NCBI GenBank assembly: GCA_036733165.1 | Contig: DAINBB010000023.1 | Location: 1-27,139 of the forward strand | Length of the DNA stretch: 27,139 nt | From: JAFGGT01 sp036733165 | GTDB taxonomy: Archaea > Methanobacteriota_B > Thermococci > Methanofastidiosales > NM3 | Reading direction: 5' to 3' | In this document: positions 15,337-22,718 of the stretch, one piece after another | Numbering within the stretch: position 1 is the first letter of the stretch | Layout: every line of letters begins with the position of its first letter | The notes under the pieces: model-generated | The model's input: only the letters and a program-made list of their open reading frames with translations | Told to the model about the DNA's origin: nothing | Database searches by the model: none | Made by a program: the position numbers and the translations under genes

Positions 15337-16227
15337 TCAATAGTAGCTTATTAGGTATGCATAACCATACCACGATCTTCCGATCCTGACATAGTAGTAA
15401 TCTTCGCTGAACGAGTAGAGGATGCCTGTGCCCCTGTTTACATTCACGATCATGCCCCACCAGCCCATGTAGATCTTTTCTCTGGTGTTCTTGATATATA
15501 TCACACCACCGTTGCTGTTCGAGTAACTGTATTCGTAGCCGTTGATGTTGTTGTTCCATATCTTGGGATCGAGTCCCATGTCCTCGAAGCAATCGCTGCC
15601 CTCGGATATCCAGCCGCCCGACCTGCGAATTTCATATGCTAACTCTCCAAGATATGCGGCGTTCGTTGGCATGTCGTTCGCATATGGGTCGTAGACAGCT
15701 TCCTCGGCGGTGGCAAGCACGACCGAACGGTGCATGTTGTACATGTCATTCCCGTCTTGGTATGCGACGATGTTTATTGAGTCGAGCAGATCGACCCCCG
15801 GAAGCCCCGTTGCATCGATGGCCAGGTCAACGTATATCGCATCCCCAACATAGATGGTCCTGCCATCGGACTCGAGATTGTATGCATCGGATGTGAAGCT
15901 TACACGGTCCTCGTAGGAACCGCTGTCAAGGATCTTTACCTTCACGGGATAGTTCAGATTGTTCGTTATCGTCATTACATTCTCATAGGTGATGAACTGT
16001 AAGGGTATGTCGGTTATGCTGAACTCAAAGGTCCCATCCCCTGCCTCGTCTGTGAAGTATATGCCGTTCTCACCATACGGTTCGAGGGATATCAATCCGT
16101 ATCTGTCATCTGTGGTCTGAAGGGTGACGGCCCTGTCGGTGCTGAATGAAGTGAATGCCTGGGTGTTGAACACCATTATGGCGAACAGCATTATGACGAA
16201 TATGAGAAGGACTTGATGGAACCTCAT
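15337..16227 (-). CDS. Exported protein with DUF1102-like N-terminal half
   Basis: A 296-residue secreted or membrane-anchored protein. The N-terminal hydrophobic stretch VLLIFVIMLFAIMVF is a signal peptide or anchor, followed by AFTSFSTDRAVTLQTTDD, which resembles the start of DUF1102 proteins (AFTS.SADR...) of halophiles and other archaea. A beta-rich domain follows, with VMTITNNLNYPVKVKIL and the YVDLAIDATGLPGVDL segment. The C-terminal ~100 residues are unusual, rich in Tyr, Gly, Asn and Trp (GYEYSYSNSNGG, EKIYMGWWGM, ending YAYLISYY). This may be a surface or cell-envelope adhesin-like domain (inference). ATG 16227 has a TATA box 27 nt upstream, so it is probably leaderless. Confidence 0.8.
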   Translation of the reverse strand: MRFHQVLLIFVIMLFAIMVFNTQAFTSFSTDRAVTLQTTDDRYGLISLEPYGENGIYFTDEAGDGTFEFSITDIPLQFITYENVMTITNNLNYPVKVKILDSGSYEDRVSFTSDAYNLESDGRTIYVGDAIYVDLAIDATGLPGVDLLDSINIVAYQDGNDMYNMHRSVVLATAEEAVYDPYANDMPTNAAYLGELAYEIRRSGGWISEGSDCFEDMGLDPKIWNNNINGYEYSYSNSNGGVIYIKNTREKIYMGWWGMIVNVNRGTGILYSFSEDYYYVRIGRSWYGYAYLISYY

Positions 16228-16248
16228 CTGTTAGCATTCTTAAAGAAT

Positions 16249-16260
16249 TGTTTTATAAGC
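16249..16260 (-). promoter_or_regulatory. TATA box of the DUF1102-like gene
   Basis: GCTTATAAAA (minus strand of 16251-16260) is centred about 27 nt before ATG 16227, the distance expected for a leaderless archaeal transcript. Confidence 0.6.
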
Positions 16261-16339
16261 TTTGCTGAACAAAAGTCACTTAATCCGGGCGCCATAGCCA
16301 TCCAATTGGACACATAGTTTCTCTTGTATTGTCATTTTG

Positions 16340-16381
16340 TGATAACATCATTCCTTTGGCCTTGAAGGGTGATTGTTATCA
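16340..16381. repeat. Long imperfect hairpin in the divergent intergenic region
   Basis: TGATAACA (16340-16347) and TGTTATCA (16374-16381) are perfect 8-bp arms. Inside them TCA/TGA (one bulged T) and CCTT/AAGG continue the stem, leaving a loop of about 8 nt. It lies between the DUF1102-like gene and the small membrane-protein gene. Confidence 0.5.
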
Positions 16382-16441
16382 TATTGAACAACATAATCAA
16401 GAAACAGTCTGTATATTGCTTTATTCTCTCTTTCTCAGAAA

Positions 16442-16501
16442 GATATAAATATCAACCCTACTTACTGTTTATAGTTGATATAATCAACTATATATGAGGT
16501 G
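16442..16501 (+). promoter_or_regulatory. Promoter, palindromic operator candidate and SD of the small membrane protein
   Basis: GATATAAAT (16442-16450) fits a TATA box. ATAGTTGAT (16471-16479), 3 bases, then ATCAACTAT (16483-16491) is a perfect 21-bp palindrome at the expected transcription start. GAGGTGA (16495-16501), 7 nt before ATG 16509, is a good SD. The palindrome could be a repressor operator or, in RNA, a hairpin next to the SD. Confidence 0.6.
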
Positions 16502-16508
16502 AAAAACA

Positions 16509-16718
16509 ATGGACGGATTAGGAGTTTCCATAAAGACAGGTATAATAGGGGGAGTCATGGGATTCATAGTAAGTTTCCTGATGACGTACTTCATCATCCC
16601 CATGGCGACAGAGAGGATGATGTTTGGAGTGTCCAATGGCATGTCCGGATTTCTCAGCGGTTTCATGGGGGGCTTCATTGGGCTTCTTATGTACCTAAAA
16701 GCAACTAAAAAGACGTGA
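16509..16718 (+). CDS. Small two-helix membrane protein
   Basis: A 69-residue integral membrane protein with two hydrophobic helices. The first, about residues 10-31, is glycine-containing (GIIGGVMGFIVSFLMTYFII) and the second, about 44-63, is GFLSGFMGGFIGLLMYL with a repeated GxxxG pattern, which often mediates helix packing. A short loop (PMATERMMFGVSNGM) and a basic tail (KATKKT) complete it. I do not recognise a family; glycine-zipper or small-multimer behaviour is inference. Translation is well supported by GAGGTGA before ATG 16509. A perfect palindrome sits in its promoter and T-tracts follow its stop, so it is a single-gene transcription unit under probable specific control. Confidence 0.75.
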   Translation: MDGLGVSIKTGIIGGVMGFIVSFLMTYFIIPMATERMMFGVSNGMSGFLSGFMGGFIGLLMYLKATKKT

Positions 16719-16720
16719 TA

Positions 16721-16744
16721 TATTTTTTTCTTATATTTTTTCCC
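16721..16744 (+). terminator. Double T-tract terminator
   Basis: T7 at 16723-16729 and T6 at 16736-16741, directly after the stop of the small membrane protein, fit an archaeal intrinsic terminator. Confidence 0.55.
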
Positions 16745-16790
16745 TAATTGAGGCATGATTAGGGCATGATTCTGGAATTATTACTAATAT

Positions 16791-17408
16791 TTGTTGAGAA
16801 ATCTATTGATCGTTGATAAATATAAACAGGTCATGGTCATGCTCTGGAATGTAGGATTGTACTATTATGCTGGGGACGCGACTACCCCTGAGGGACAGAT
16901 TCCCGACATCGCCCGGGAATTCGATACCGTCGTTCTCCTGTCAAGCGACGAGGGGGCGTCATACGACCTAGGGGCCCTTTTAGGCAGGATAATGGATTTT
17001 TGGAACGATCAGTCGAATGTCCAGATCCTTGTGGAGATCCCCAATCCCGGCGGAACAGGAACGTATCCCTTCATGAAGGCCAGGCTTGATGAGATAGAAT
17101 CACAGGCAGGGGGAATGGTCAAGGGATACTATTTCGTGCCTAAGGAGTCGAATTCCATATGGAACGGAACGGCGACCGATTCGTCACACTGCCGGGACAA
17201 TGCGAGAGACATCGTCAGAGATGTCAAGGCGCTGAGCAAATACGCCCTTTGGATGCCTGCCTATAATCCTATGAGCTATGATATGATGGACCAATGCCAA
17301 TTGCACATAAGTTTCACGAACATATTGCCCAATTTCTTTGCCGCCGGCTCAGGGATACTAGTTGAAAAGGAAACGCTTTTAGGAAGAAAAAGACGCGCCG
17401 CGAGCTGA
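16791..17408 (+). CDS. Glycoside-hydrolase-like (DUF4855-like?) protein, probably truncated
   Basis: 205 residues without signal peptide in this frame. Blocks GLYYYAGDATTPEG, FDTVVLLSSDEG, VQILVEIPNPGGTG, GMVKGYYFVPKES and ALWMPAYNPMSYDM look like alternating strands of a TIM-barrel hydrolase; the last resembles the WxPxY region of DUF4855. This is recalled similarity and is tentative. The last 15 residues (ETLLGRKRRAAS) look like read-out in a wrong frame. Coding-like sequence continues in the two other frames to 17547, suggesting frameshift decay. The first 14 codons are doubtful: ATG 16833 or 16839, after an ATAAATATAAAC box, is a more likely start. Probably a decaying gene. Confidence 0.55.
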   Translation: MLRNLLIVDKYKQVMVMLWNVGLYYYAGDATTPEGQIPDIAREFDTVVLLSSDEGASYDLGALLGRIMDFWNDQSNVQILVEIPNPGGTGTYPFMKARLDEIESQAGGMVKGYYFVPKESNSIWNGTATDSSHCRDNARDIVRDVKALSKYALWMPAYNPMSYDMMDQCQLHISFTNILPNFFAAGSGILVEKETLLGRKRRAAS

Positions 17409-17547
17409 AAGTACATGTCTTTGCCTCAGGAGATGTGAGGGTACCGGATATTCGATAGTTATCTCTGGAGAGAACAGAGTTTTCGGCCTTGAAGAAAGGG
17501 ATTTGGAAAGATCGGAGGTCGATGTTCCCATTCCGTTGGCCGATTAA
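17363..17547 (+). pseudogene. Frameshifted remnant tail of the preceding gene
   Basis: In frame 2, bases 17366-17455 encode ...TRRELKVHVFASGDVRVPDIR and then a TAG. In frame 1, from about 17449, the sequence reads YSIVISGENRVFGLEERD... and continues to VDVPIPLAD and a TAA at 17545-17547. Both pieces look like ordinary protein rather than shadow translation, and joined they would make one continuous beta-rich C-terminus. At least two indels would be needed to link them to the upstream frame. No homologue was checked. Confidence 0.4.
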
Positions 17548-17560
17548 TGAGTTTTTCATC

Positions 17561-18727
17561 TCATATCAATTTTCTCTTTATGGCAAATAATGTTACCATC
17601 CCCATCGATATCGACAGCGCCGCCGAGAAGAGGAAGACAAGCTCGTACCCGTCTATTGTATAGAGCACCCCCATGAGCACCGGGCCTATGCTTTGGCCTA
17701 GCCTGAGATTGGAGGAGAACAGCGCCGAGACCACGCCCCTGGTCTCGTCCGAGACGGAATTGAGGAACTTGGTCTGCAATATGGGTATGTTGAATCCTTG
17801 CCCAACGCCGTACAGGCAGGCCGCCAGTATCCCGACATACGCATCTGTCATCAGGTACATGACGACCATGGCAAGTGAATAGAAAACGAATCCTATGACC
17901 ATTGGGATGTTGCTGCCTATTCTCTTGTGGATCTTTCCCGAATGGTAGGATATGATCCCCGTCGTTATGGACATGAAGGCGAGGATGATGCCTATGTCGA
18001 ACGAATCTGAACCGTATACCTCGTCCAGATATAGAGGGAAGTATGTCATGTACGGCCCATAGAGAATGATGAAGCTCACGATGCATGCGGAGATGAGGAC
18101 CACGAACTTCTTATTGTACAGTTCCCTGGACGCCATGACAAGATATGATTTGTAATCCCCGTCATTTCTCTCGGTGGGTATGTGCATGTACTTCAGGATG
18201 ACCAACGAGATGGGTATGGCCAAAAAGAAGAAATAGAATGGGAAGAACCACGCGACAGATGCCATCAGCCCCCCTATGACGGGGTACGAGGCGGATCCCA
18301 CAGAGAGCACGCTTGCATTGTAACCCATTGCCACGGCCCTATCATGCCCCGTGAAGGCATCCCCTATCAGCGCCATTGACAGCGTTGAGAGGCCAGAGGC
18401 GGCAGCGCCTTGGAAGAATCTCATTACAAGTATCATGTTGTAGTCCCTTAGGAAAGCTATGGAACCTCCGCTCAAGGAGAAGACCAGGAGGGACACTATG
18501 ACCATCCCCTTCCTGTTCCATTTGTCCGAGATGAATCCTACGAGGGGGCTGACTATTACACCAGGGATGGTGAATATCGTGACCATCAGGCCTATCTGGG
18601 TCTTTGACAGGTCGAACGCATCCTGCACCTTTGGCAGGGCCGGTGATATGAGCGCCAACCCCACTATGGCCATCAGGGTGACGCCGAATATCATCTGAAG
18701 GTCCCGATTCCTGTAAAGAGACGTCAT
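17561..18727 (-). CDS. MFS transporter (multidrug-efflux-like)
   Basis: A 388-residue transporter with 12 hydrophobic segments. Motif A is GFISDKWNRKGMVIVS after helix 2. RFFQGAAASGLSTLSMALIGD is the motif-B/C region typical of DHA1-type drug exporters. The second-half motif-A equivalent is SGKIHKRIGSNIP. The end KRKLI is a short cytoplasmic tail. ATG 18727 is preceded by A/T-rich sequence without a clear SD. It follows, on the same strand, another MFS gene that seems frameshifted, with an 83-nt gap that has its own promoter-like AT sequence. The substrate is unknown. Confidence 0.92.
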   Translation of the reverse strand: MTSLYRNRDLQMIFGVTLMAIVGLALISPALPKVQDAFDLSKTQIGLMVTIFTIPGVIVSPLVGFISDKWNRKGMVIVSLLVFSLSGGSIAFLRDYNMILVMRFFQGAAASGLSTLSMALIGDAFTGHDRAVAMGYNASVLSVGSASYPVIGGLMASVAWFFPFYFFFLAIPISLVILKYMHIPTERNDGDYKSYLVMASRELYNKKFVVLISACIVSFIILYGPYMTYFPLYLDEVYGSDSFDIGIILAFMSITTGIISYHSGKIHKRIGSNIPMVIGFVFYSLAMVVMYLMTDAYVGILAACLYGVGQGFNIPILQTKFLNSVSDETRGVVSALFSSNLRLGQSIGPVLMGVLYTIDGYELVFLFSAALSISMGMVTLFAIKRKLI

Positions 18728-18810
18728 TTTTGCACCAATAGAGATAATTTCCTAGTTTAGTAATAATACCTACCTATAATTCTTGTCCGCCTTACTAAAA
18801 GATTTTCTTG

Positions 18811-20013
18811 TCAGGAATGGTGCGGTGGCCTCTCCTTCAACAGCACGGTGGCGACGAATCCCACGACCGCGATCAACAAAAGGACGACCAATGCCCCCCC
18901 GTATCCTTCGGCGGTATAGGCATCGCCCACCATGCCGCCCCTCTCAAGCATGTATCCCAAGAACGGCTGGAATATGGCGCCGCCGATGAAGGGAAAGAAG
19001 TTTGCCAGCCCCGTGGACGTCCCCGAGAGCTCAAGCGGGAAGGCGTCCTTTATCGATGCGTAGATGAGGGGATTGATGCCTATGGCGAACATCCCCATTC
19101 CGAAGAAACAGGCATAAAGCGCGACCGTGGGCAGCGAATCGACGAACATGGCCATAAGCCCCATGTCCAGCATCAGCAACGCGGCGCAGAACACCACCAC
19201 GATCCTTCTCTTCCTCAGTATCTTGTCCGAGAGGTATCCGAGAAACGGGCTGCCAAGTATCATGCCGAACGCTATCGACGACAGCACCCTGCCCGCCTCG
19301 ACCTTCGACATGCCGTACATATGGATGAGGTAAGGCCCTCCCCAAAGCCCCCCGAACGATATGTAGATCGACATGGAGCAGAACAGCCATATCGAGGGCG
19401 GCCAGAACTCCCATGTCGTCACGATCCTTCTGAATCCCTTGAAGAGGGAGGAGTTGGTAGGTCTTTCCCTGTGTGCGTGTATTGGCTCGAAACCCATGTC
19501 GGTCGGAGAGTCGCGCGCCAGATGGAACATGGCGACGCCCAGCAAAAGGCTGATAAGCCCTATTATCAGGAAGGGCGCCCTCCAGCCGAACTGGTCCGAT
19601 AGGAAGGCGAGAGGCATGGTCGACATCAGCAGCCCCACCCCTCCAAGGGCTATGAAGACCCCGTTCATCGTGGCGAACTCGTCCTTTCTGTACCATTGCG
19701 ATATGAACTTCAGGCCGCAGACATAGACGGTCGAGACGCCGATCCCCACGATGACCCTTCCTATTATCGCCATCTCGACATCCAGCGCCATTCCAAAGAA
19801 TATGGACCCGATACCGGCGATCATCGTGGTTGCGGCAACGGTCTTCCTCACGCCCCATGAGTCTGACAGCATCCCCGTCGGCAGTTGCATGAACGCATAC
19901 GAGTAGAAGTATCCCCCCGCCAAGAGCCCCAACAACGCCCCCTCTGCCCCCAAGTCCTCCATCAGGTCCACGGCCACTACCGCGGTCCCGTTCCTGTGGA
20001 TGTAGACGAACAC
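18811..20013 (-). CDS. MFS transporter (main frame; N-terminus lies in another frame)
   Basis: A 400-residue reading frame with 11-12 helices. Motif A (GMLSDSWGVRKTV) is followed by helix 4 RVIVGIGVSTVYVCGLKF and the QWYRKDEFATMNGVF block, typical of the glycerol-3-phosphate/hexuronate-type (ACS/OPA-like) MFS proteins. The frame begins inside helix 1 (FVYIHRNGTAVVAVDLM) at a GTG that is not a natural start. The sequence matching the missing N-terminus (MKRPGASDFRRYRMIVFSSLV) is in the other frame just upstream, at 20084-20022. A single-base deletion therefore probably breaks the gene, or there is an assembly error. Confidence 0.85.
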   Translation of the reverse strand: MFVYIHRNGTAVVAVDLMEDLGAEGALLGLLAGGYFYSYAFMQLPTGMLSDSWGVRKTVAATTMIAGIGSIFFGMALDVEMAIIGRVIVGIGVSTVYVCGLKFISQWYRKDEFATMNGVFIALGGVGLLMSTMPLAFLSDQFGWRAPFLIIGLISLLLGVAMFHLARDSPTDMGFEPIHAHRERPTNSSLFKGFRRIVTTWEFWPPSIWLFCSMSIYISFGGLWGGPYLIHMYGMSKVEAGRVLSSIAFGMILGSPFLGYLSDKILRKRRIVVVFCAALLMLDMGLMAMFVDSLPTVALYACFFGMGMFAIGINPLIYASIKDAFPLELSGTSTGLANFFPFIGGAIFQPFLGYMLERGGMVGDAYTAEGYGGALVVLLLIAVVGFVATVLLKERPPHHS

Positions 20014-20084
20014 ATATATCAGACCAATGAGGAGAACACTATCATCCTGTATCTTCTGAAGTCGGATGCGCCTGGCCTTTTCAT
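20014..20084 (-). pseudogene. Frameshifted 5' end of the MFS gene
   Basis: ATG at 20084 with a TATA-like TTTTATATTC about 29 nt upstream (20109-20118, minus strand) starts MKRPGASDFRRYRM then IVFSSLV and TGA at 20019-20021. The basic RRYR followed by a hydrophobic run is what the N-terminus of this MFS type looks like. Adding one base near 20022 (GTC TGA to GTC CTG A) would join it to IYVFVYIHRNG of the main frame. Confidence 0.65.
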
Positions 20085-20158
20085 GATACCTTAATTGGCG
20101 GTGACAAGAATATAAAACATTGACCTCATTTCATTAAAAAAATAAAAAAAGTGAAGAG

Positions 20159-20479
20159 CTATCGGTACAGCTCGAATATGTTGCATTTTATCGGCATTAT
20201 GCCCGGCCTTTCGTCTGTCGTGAAATTCGTGTATGCCAATACATGGGTCTGGTATTCCAGATAACCCTGTACCACATCGTGCAGTCCCTTGTTCCTCCTG
20301 CCGAGTATCAGTATGTGGAACCACTGTATGAGCATGCAGAGCCCTGCGATGAATCCATATATCGCCAACACTATCGATATCAGGAAGCTGTACACGATCC
20401 TGACGAAGAGCTCCAGCCTGCTTGCATCCTCATTGTAACTGAACAACTGTTTCATATCATTTGTTACTTCTTCATCCAT
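20159..20479 (-). CDS. DUF4389 family membrane protein
   Basis: A 106-residue protein with two closely spaced hydrophobic helices (FVRIVYSFLISIVLAIYGFI and GLCMLIQWFHILILG). The pattern SRLELFVRIVYS, then IQWFHILILGRRN, then YLEYQTHVLAYTNFTTDERP is characteristic of DUF4389, a widespread family of unknown function. Typical members carry two such units; this one has only one, so it is short. I chose ATG 20479 because AGGTGA lies 5 nt before it; the frame also opens at ATG 20521. It is divergent from the GDT1-family gene. Confidence 0.85.
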   Translation of the reverse strand: MDEEVTNDMKQLFSYNEDASRLELFVRIVYSFLISIVLAIYGFIAGLCMLIQWFHILILGRRNKGLHDVVQGYLEYQTHVLAYTNFTTDERPGIMPIKCNIFELYR

Positions 20480-20536
20480 GTCTGTCACCTTCTTTGTTTT
20501 GAGTCCCTTTGGGGTGAACACAATATAAAACGTTGC

Positions 20537-20552
20537 TGGCCATTAGTGGCCA
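20537..20552. repeat. Paired TGGCCA elements between divergent genes
   Basis: The palindrome TGGCCA occurs at 20537-20542 and 20547-20552, one helical turn apart, midway between the TATA-like boxes of the DUF4389 gene (around 20522-20530) and the GDT1-type gene (around 20574-20583). It could be a shared regulator site. Confidence 0.4.
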
Positions 20553-20608
20553 TTTACTTTTATTAGAGAATAATATTATATATGCTTGCCTAGTTCTCTA
20601 GTGTAGTT

Positions 20609-21172
20609 ATGGGATATCTAGAAGCGTTTATTGTAAGTGCCGCCCTGATAGGCGTCGCCGAGCTGGGCGACAAGACTCAGATAGCGTTGCTCTCGCTGTC
20701 CGGCAAGTACAAGAAGAAGACCCCCCTGCTCGTGGGTTCCTTCATGGGGTTCGCCCTTGTGGACGGCATGGCCGTGGTCTTTGGCGGTACCATCTCTTCC
20801 CTTGTCCCGCAGGATACCATCTCGCTTGCCGCCAGCGTCGTGTTCATACTCTTTGGCGTCTACTTCCTTTTCGAGAAGGAGGAGAAGATGAAGGAGGCGA
20901 ATCACAAGTCCCTCCTCCTGACAAGCTTCATGCTGATAACGCTGATGGAGCTTGGCGACAAGACGCAGCTGATCACCATGACCCTCGCGGCGCGTTACGA
21001 TTCCATGATAGGCGTCTTCCTTGGGGCCATGGCCGCCTTGATGTTCCTCTCGTCCGTTGCCATCATCGTGGGCAAGGCGCTCTCCGAGAGGATATCCGAA
21101 AAGGCGTTCAAGAGAGTCTCCGCCTTCCTGTTCATCACACTGGGCGTGCTGGGGCTGCTGGGAATCTGGTAG
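20609..21172 (+). CDS. GDT1/TMEM165 family cation transporter (UPF0016)
   Basis: A 187-residue integral membrane protein with six hydrophobic helices in two repeats. Each repeat has the family's metal-binding motif: ELGDKT at 18-23 and ELGDKT at 114-119. Members exchange Mn2+ or Ca2+ for protons (GDT1, TMEM165, MneA); a manganese exporter role is likely here (family knowledge). The loop between repeats is charged (EKEEKMKEANHK). ATG 20609 lies about 30 nt after the TATA-like ATTATATATG, suggesting a leaderless transcript. The stop is TAG. ppcA follows after 62 nt, with its own TATA-like box. Confidence 0.93.
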   Translation: MGYLEAFIVSAALIGVAELGDKTQIALLSLSGKYKKKTPLLVGSFMGFALVDGMAVVFGGTISSLVPQDTISLAASVVFILFGVYFLFEKEEKMKEANHKSLLLTSFMLITLMELGDKTQLITMTLAARYDSMIGVFLGAMAALMFLSSVAIIVGKALSERISEKAFKRVSAFLFITLGVLGLLGIW

Positions 21173-21204
21173 TGCGGATCGAGGGGACCGCATAAGATAA
21201 TAAA

Positions 21205-21215
21205 ACATAAATAAT
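21205..21215 (+). promoter_or_regulatory. TATA-like box for ppcA
   Basis: CATAAATAATG is centred about 25 nt before ATG 21235, with no SD between, which fits a leaderless ppcA mRNA. Confidence 0.5.
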
Positions 21216-21234
21216 GTCCCAATATACATGATTC

Positions 21235-22695
21235 ATGCACAAGATACCCCGTTGCATGAGCACACAGCACCCCGACAATGTCAATCCCCCCTTCTTTTCG
21301 AACGCTCCGGAGCTCGGCGGCGATGACGAGATACAGGAGGCATACTACGTCTTTTCCCACCTACAGTGCGATGAGCAGATGTGGGACTGCGAAGGCAAGG
21401 AAGTGGACAACTTCGTAGTGAAGAAGCTCTTGTCCAGGTATGACGAGTACTTCAGGGAGAACGTTATAGGAGAGAACGTCTTCATAACGTTCAGGGTGCC
21501 GAATCCCCAGCTTGAGAAGACAGAGGCCAAGATACTGTTGGAGACACTGGAGTCCATACCCCGTTCATTTGACACAGCCTCCACCTTCTATGGAAGGGAC
21601 GTCGTGCCCATATTCGAGGTAATACTGCCCATGACAACATCTTCCCAGGAGCTTGACAACATCTTCAGCTACTACAGGGAGTATGTGGCGGGCAAGCAGA
21701 ACAAGATGGTCGGCCGGTCTGTCGCCATCAAGGACTGGATAGGCGAGTTCCACCCGGACGAGATAAACATCATCCCCCTTGTCGAGGACTACGAGCACAT
21801 ACTGAACGTCGATTCCATAGTTGGAGGCTACCTGGAAGGGAAGCAGATAGACGAACAGCGCGTGTTCCTTGCCAGGAGCGATCCCGCGATGAACTATGGT
21901 TTCTTTTCCGCCATAATACTGACGAAGATAGCCCTCCATAGGTTAAGGGCCCTATCGAAGGAGTCCGGTGTCAGGCTACATCCCATCATCGGTGTGGGCA
22001 CCGCGCCGTTCAGGGGCAATCTCTCGCCGTACAACGTTGAGAAGTTCGCCGACGAGTACCCATCGCTCAGGACGTTCACCCTGCAATCTGCATTCAAGTA
22101 CGACTATCCTCCCAAGGATGTGGAGGACGCCATACAGAAACTTCACGACACGCCTGTCAAGAACCCGCGATTCGTGGACGAGGAGGCGGGCATCAACTTC
22201 ATCAAGAGGTATTCCGAGCAATATAGGAAGGAGGTAATGGTGCTCGCGCCCCTGATAAACAGGATGTCCAAGTTCATTCCCGCCAGGCGCATGAGGAAAC
22301 TGCACATCAGCCTGTTCGGCTACTCGAGGAACATGGGCGGGATATCCCTGCCAAGGGCCATCGCCTTCACAGCGAGCCTGTACTCGATAGGCCTCCCACC
22401 GGAACTGATAGGCATCCAAAGCCTTGATGCGGGCGATGTGGATGTCGTGAGGCGCATACATTACAACTTCGACGACACGCTCTCCACCGCACTGTCCTAT
22501 TACAATCCAGCATCATCGGAGATAACGGGCATTGACCTCTCATCGAAGATAGAGATGCTGGATGTGGCGTATGAACCGAACGAGGAGCATATGGCATACA
22601 CCGGCTCGATCTTGGAATGCATCAAGAAAAATCAGATGGAGCCCGTCGAGCGGCTCTGCCTGCAGGCCGCCCATGTCAGGAAGTTCCTGGGGTGA
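21235..22695 (+). CDS. ppcA: Phosphoenolpyruvate carboxylase, archaeal type
   Basis: Converts PEP and bicarbonate to oxaloacetate, feeding aspartate/glutamate synthesis and the partial TCA cycle in the cytosol. The 486-residue length is that of the compact archaeal PEPC. The N-terminus IPRCMSTQHPDNVNPPFF is diagnostic. GVGTAPFRGNLSP (about 257-269) holds the catalytic arginine loop, and RRMRKLHISLFGYSRNMGG another conserved block; the C-terminus CLQAAHVRKFLG is normal. Archaeal PpcA lacks the allosteric parts of the bacterial enzyme. It stands as a single gene with a terminator-like AT stretch after the stop. Confidence 0.97.
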   Translation: MHKIPRCMSTQHPDNVNPPFFSNAPELGGDDEIQEAYYVFSHLQCDEQMWDCEGKEVDNFVVKKLLSRYDEYFRENVIGENVFITFRVPNPQLEKTEAKILLETLESIPRSFDTASTFYGRDVVPIFEVILPMTTSSQELDNIFSYYREYVAGKQNKMVGRSVAIKDWIGEFHPDEINIIPLVEDYEHILNVDSIVGGYLEGKQIDEQRVFLARSDPAMNYGFFSAIILTKIALHRLRALSKESGVRLHPIIGVGTAPFRGNLSPYNVEKFADEYPSLRTFTLQSAFKYDYPPKDVEDAIQKLHDTPVKNPRFVDEEAGINFIKRYSEQYRKEVMVLAPLINRMSKFIPARRMRKLHISLFGYSRNMGGISLPRAIAFTASLYSIGLPPELIGIQSLDAGDVDVVRRIHYNFDDTLSTALSYYNPASSEITGIDLSSKIEMLDVAYEPNEEHMAYTGSILECIKKNQMEPVERLCLQAAHVRKFLG

Positions 22696-22718
22696 GCCAG
22701 GAACTCTAAAAATCCTCA

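Noticed and set aside
18808..19602. 264-codon plus-strand frame opposite the MFS gene
   Set aside because: Shadow of the MFS coding strand; composition dominated by Arg/His/Pro typical of antisense translation.
20011..20084. TGA read as tryptophan in the MFS gene
   Set aside because: The residues after the TGA in the same frame (YMCSS-type) do not match MFS helix 1; the shifted frame does.
21976..22461. 161-codon antisense frame in ppcA
   Set aside because: Shadow frame of a securely identified gene with Arg-rich artefact composition.
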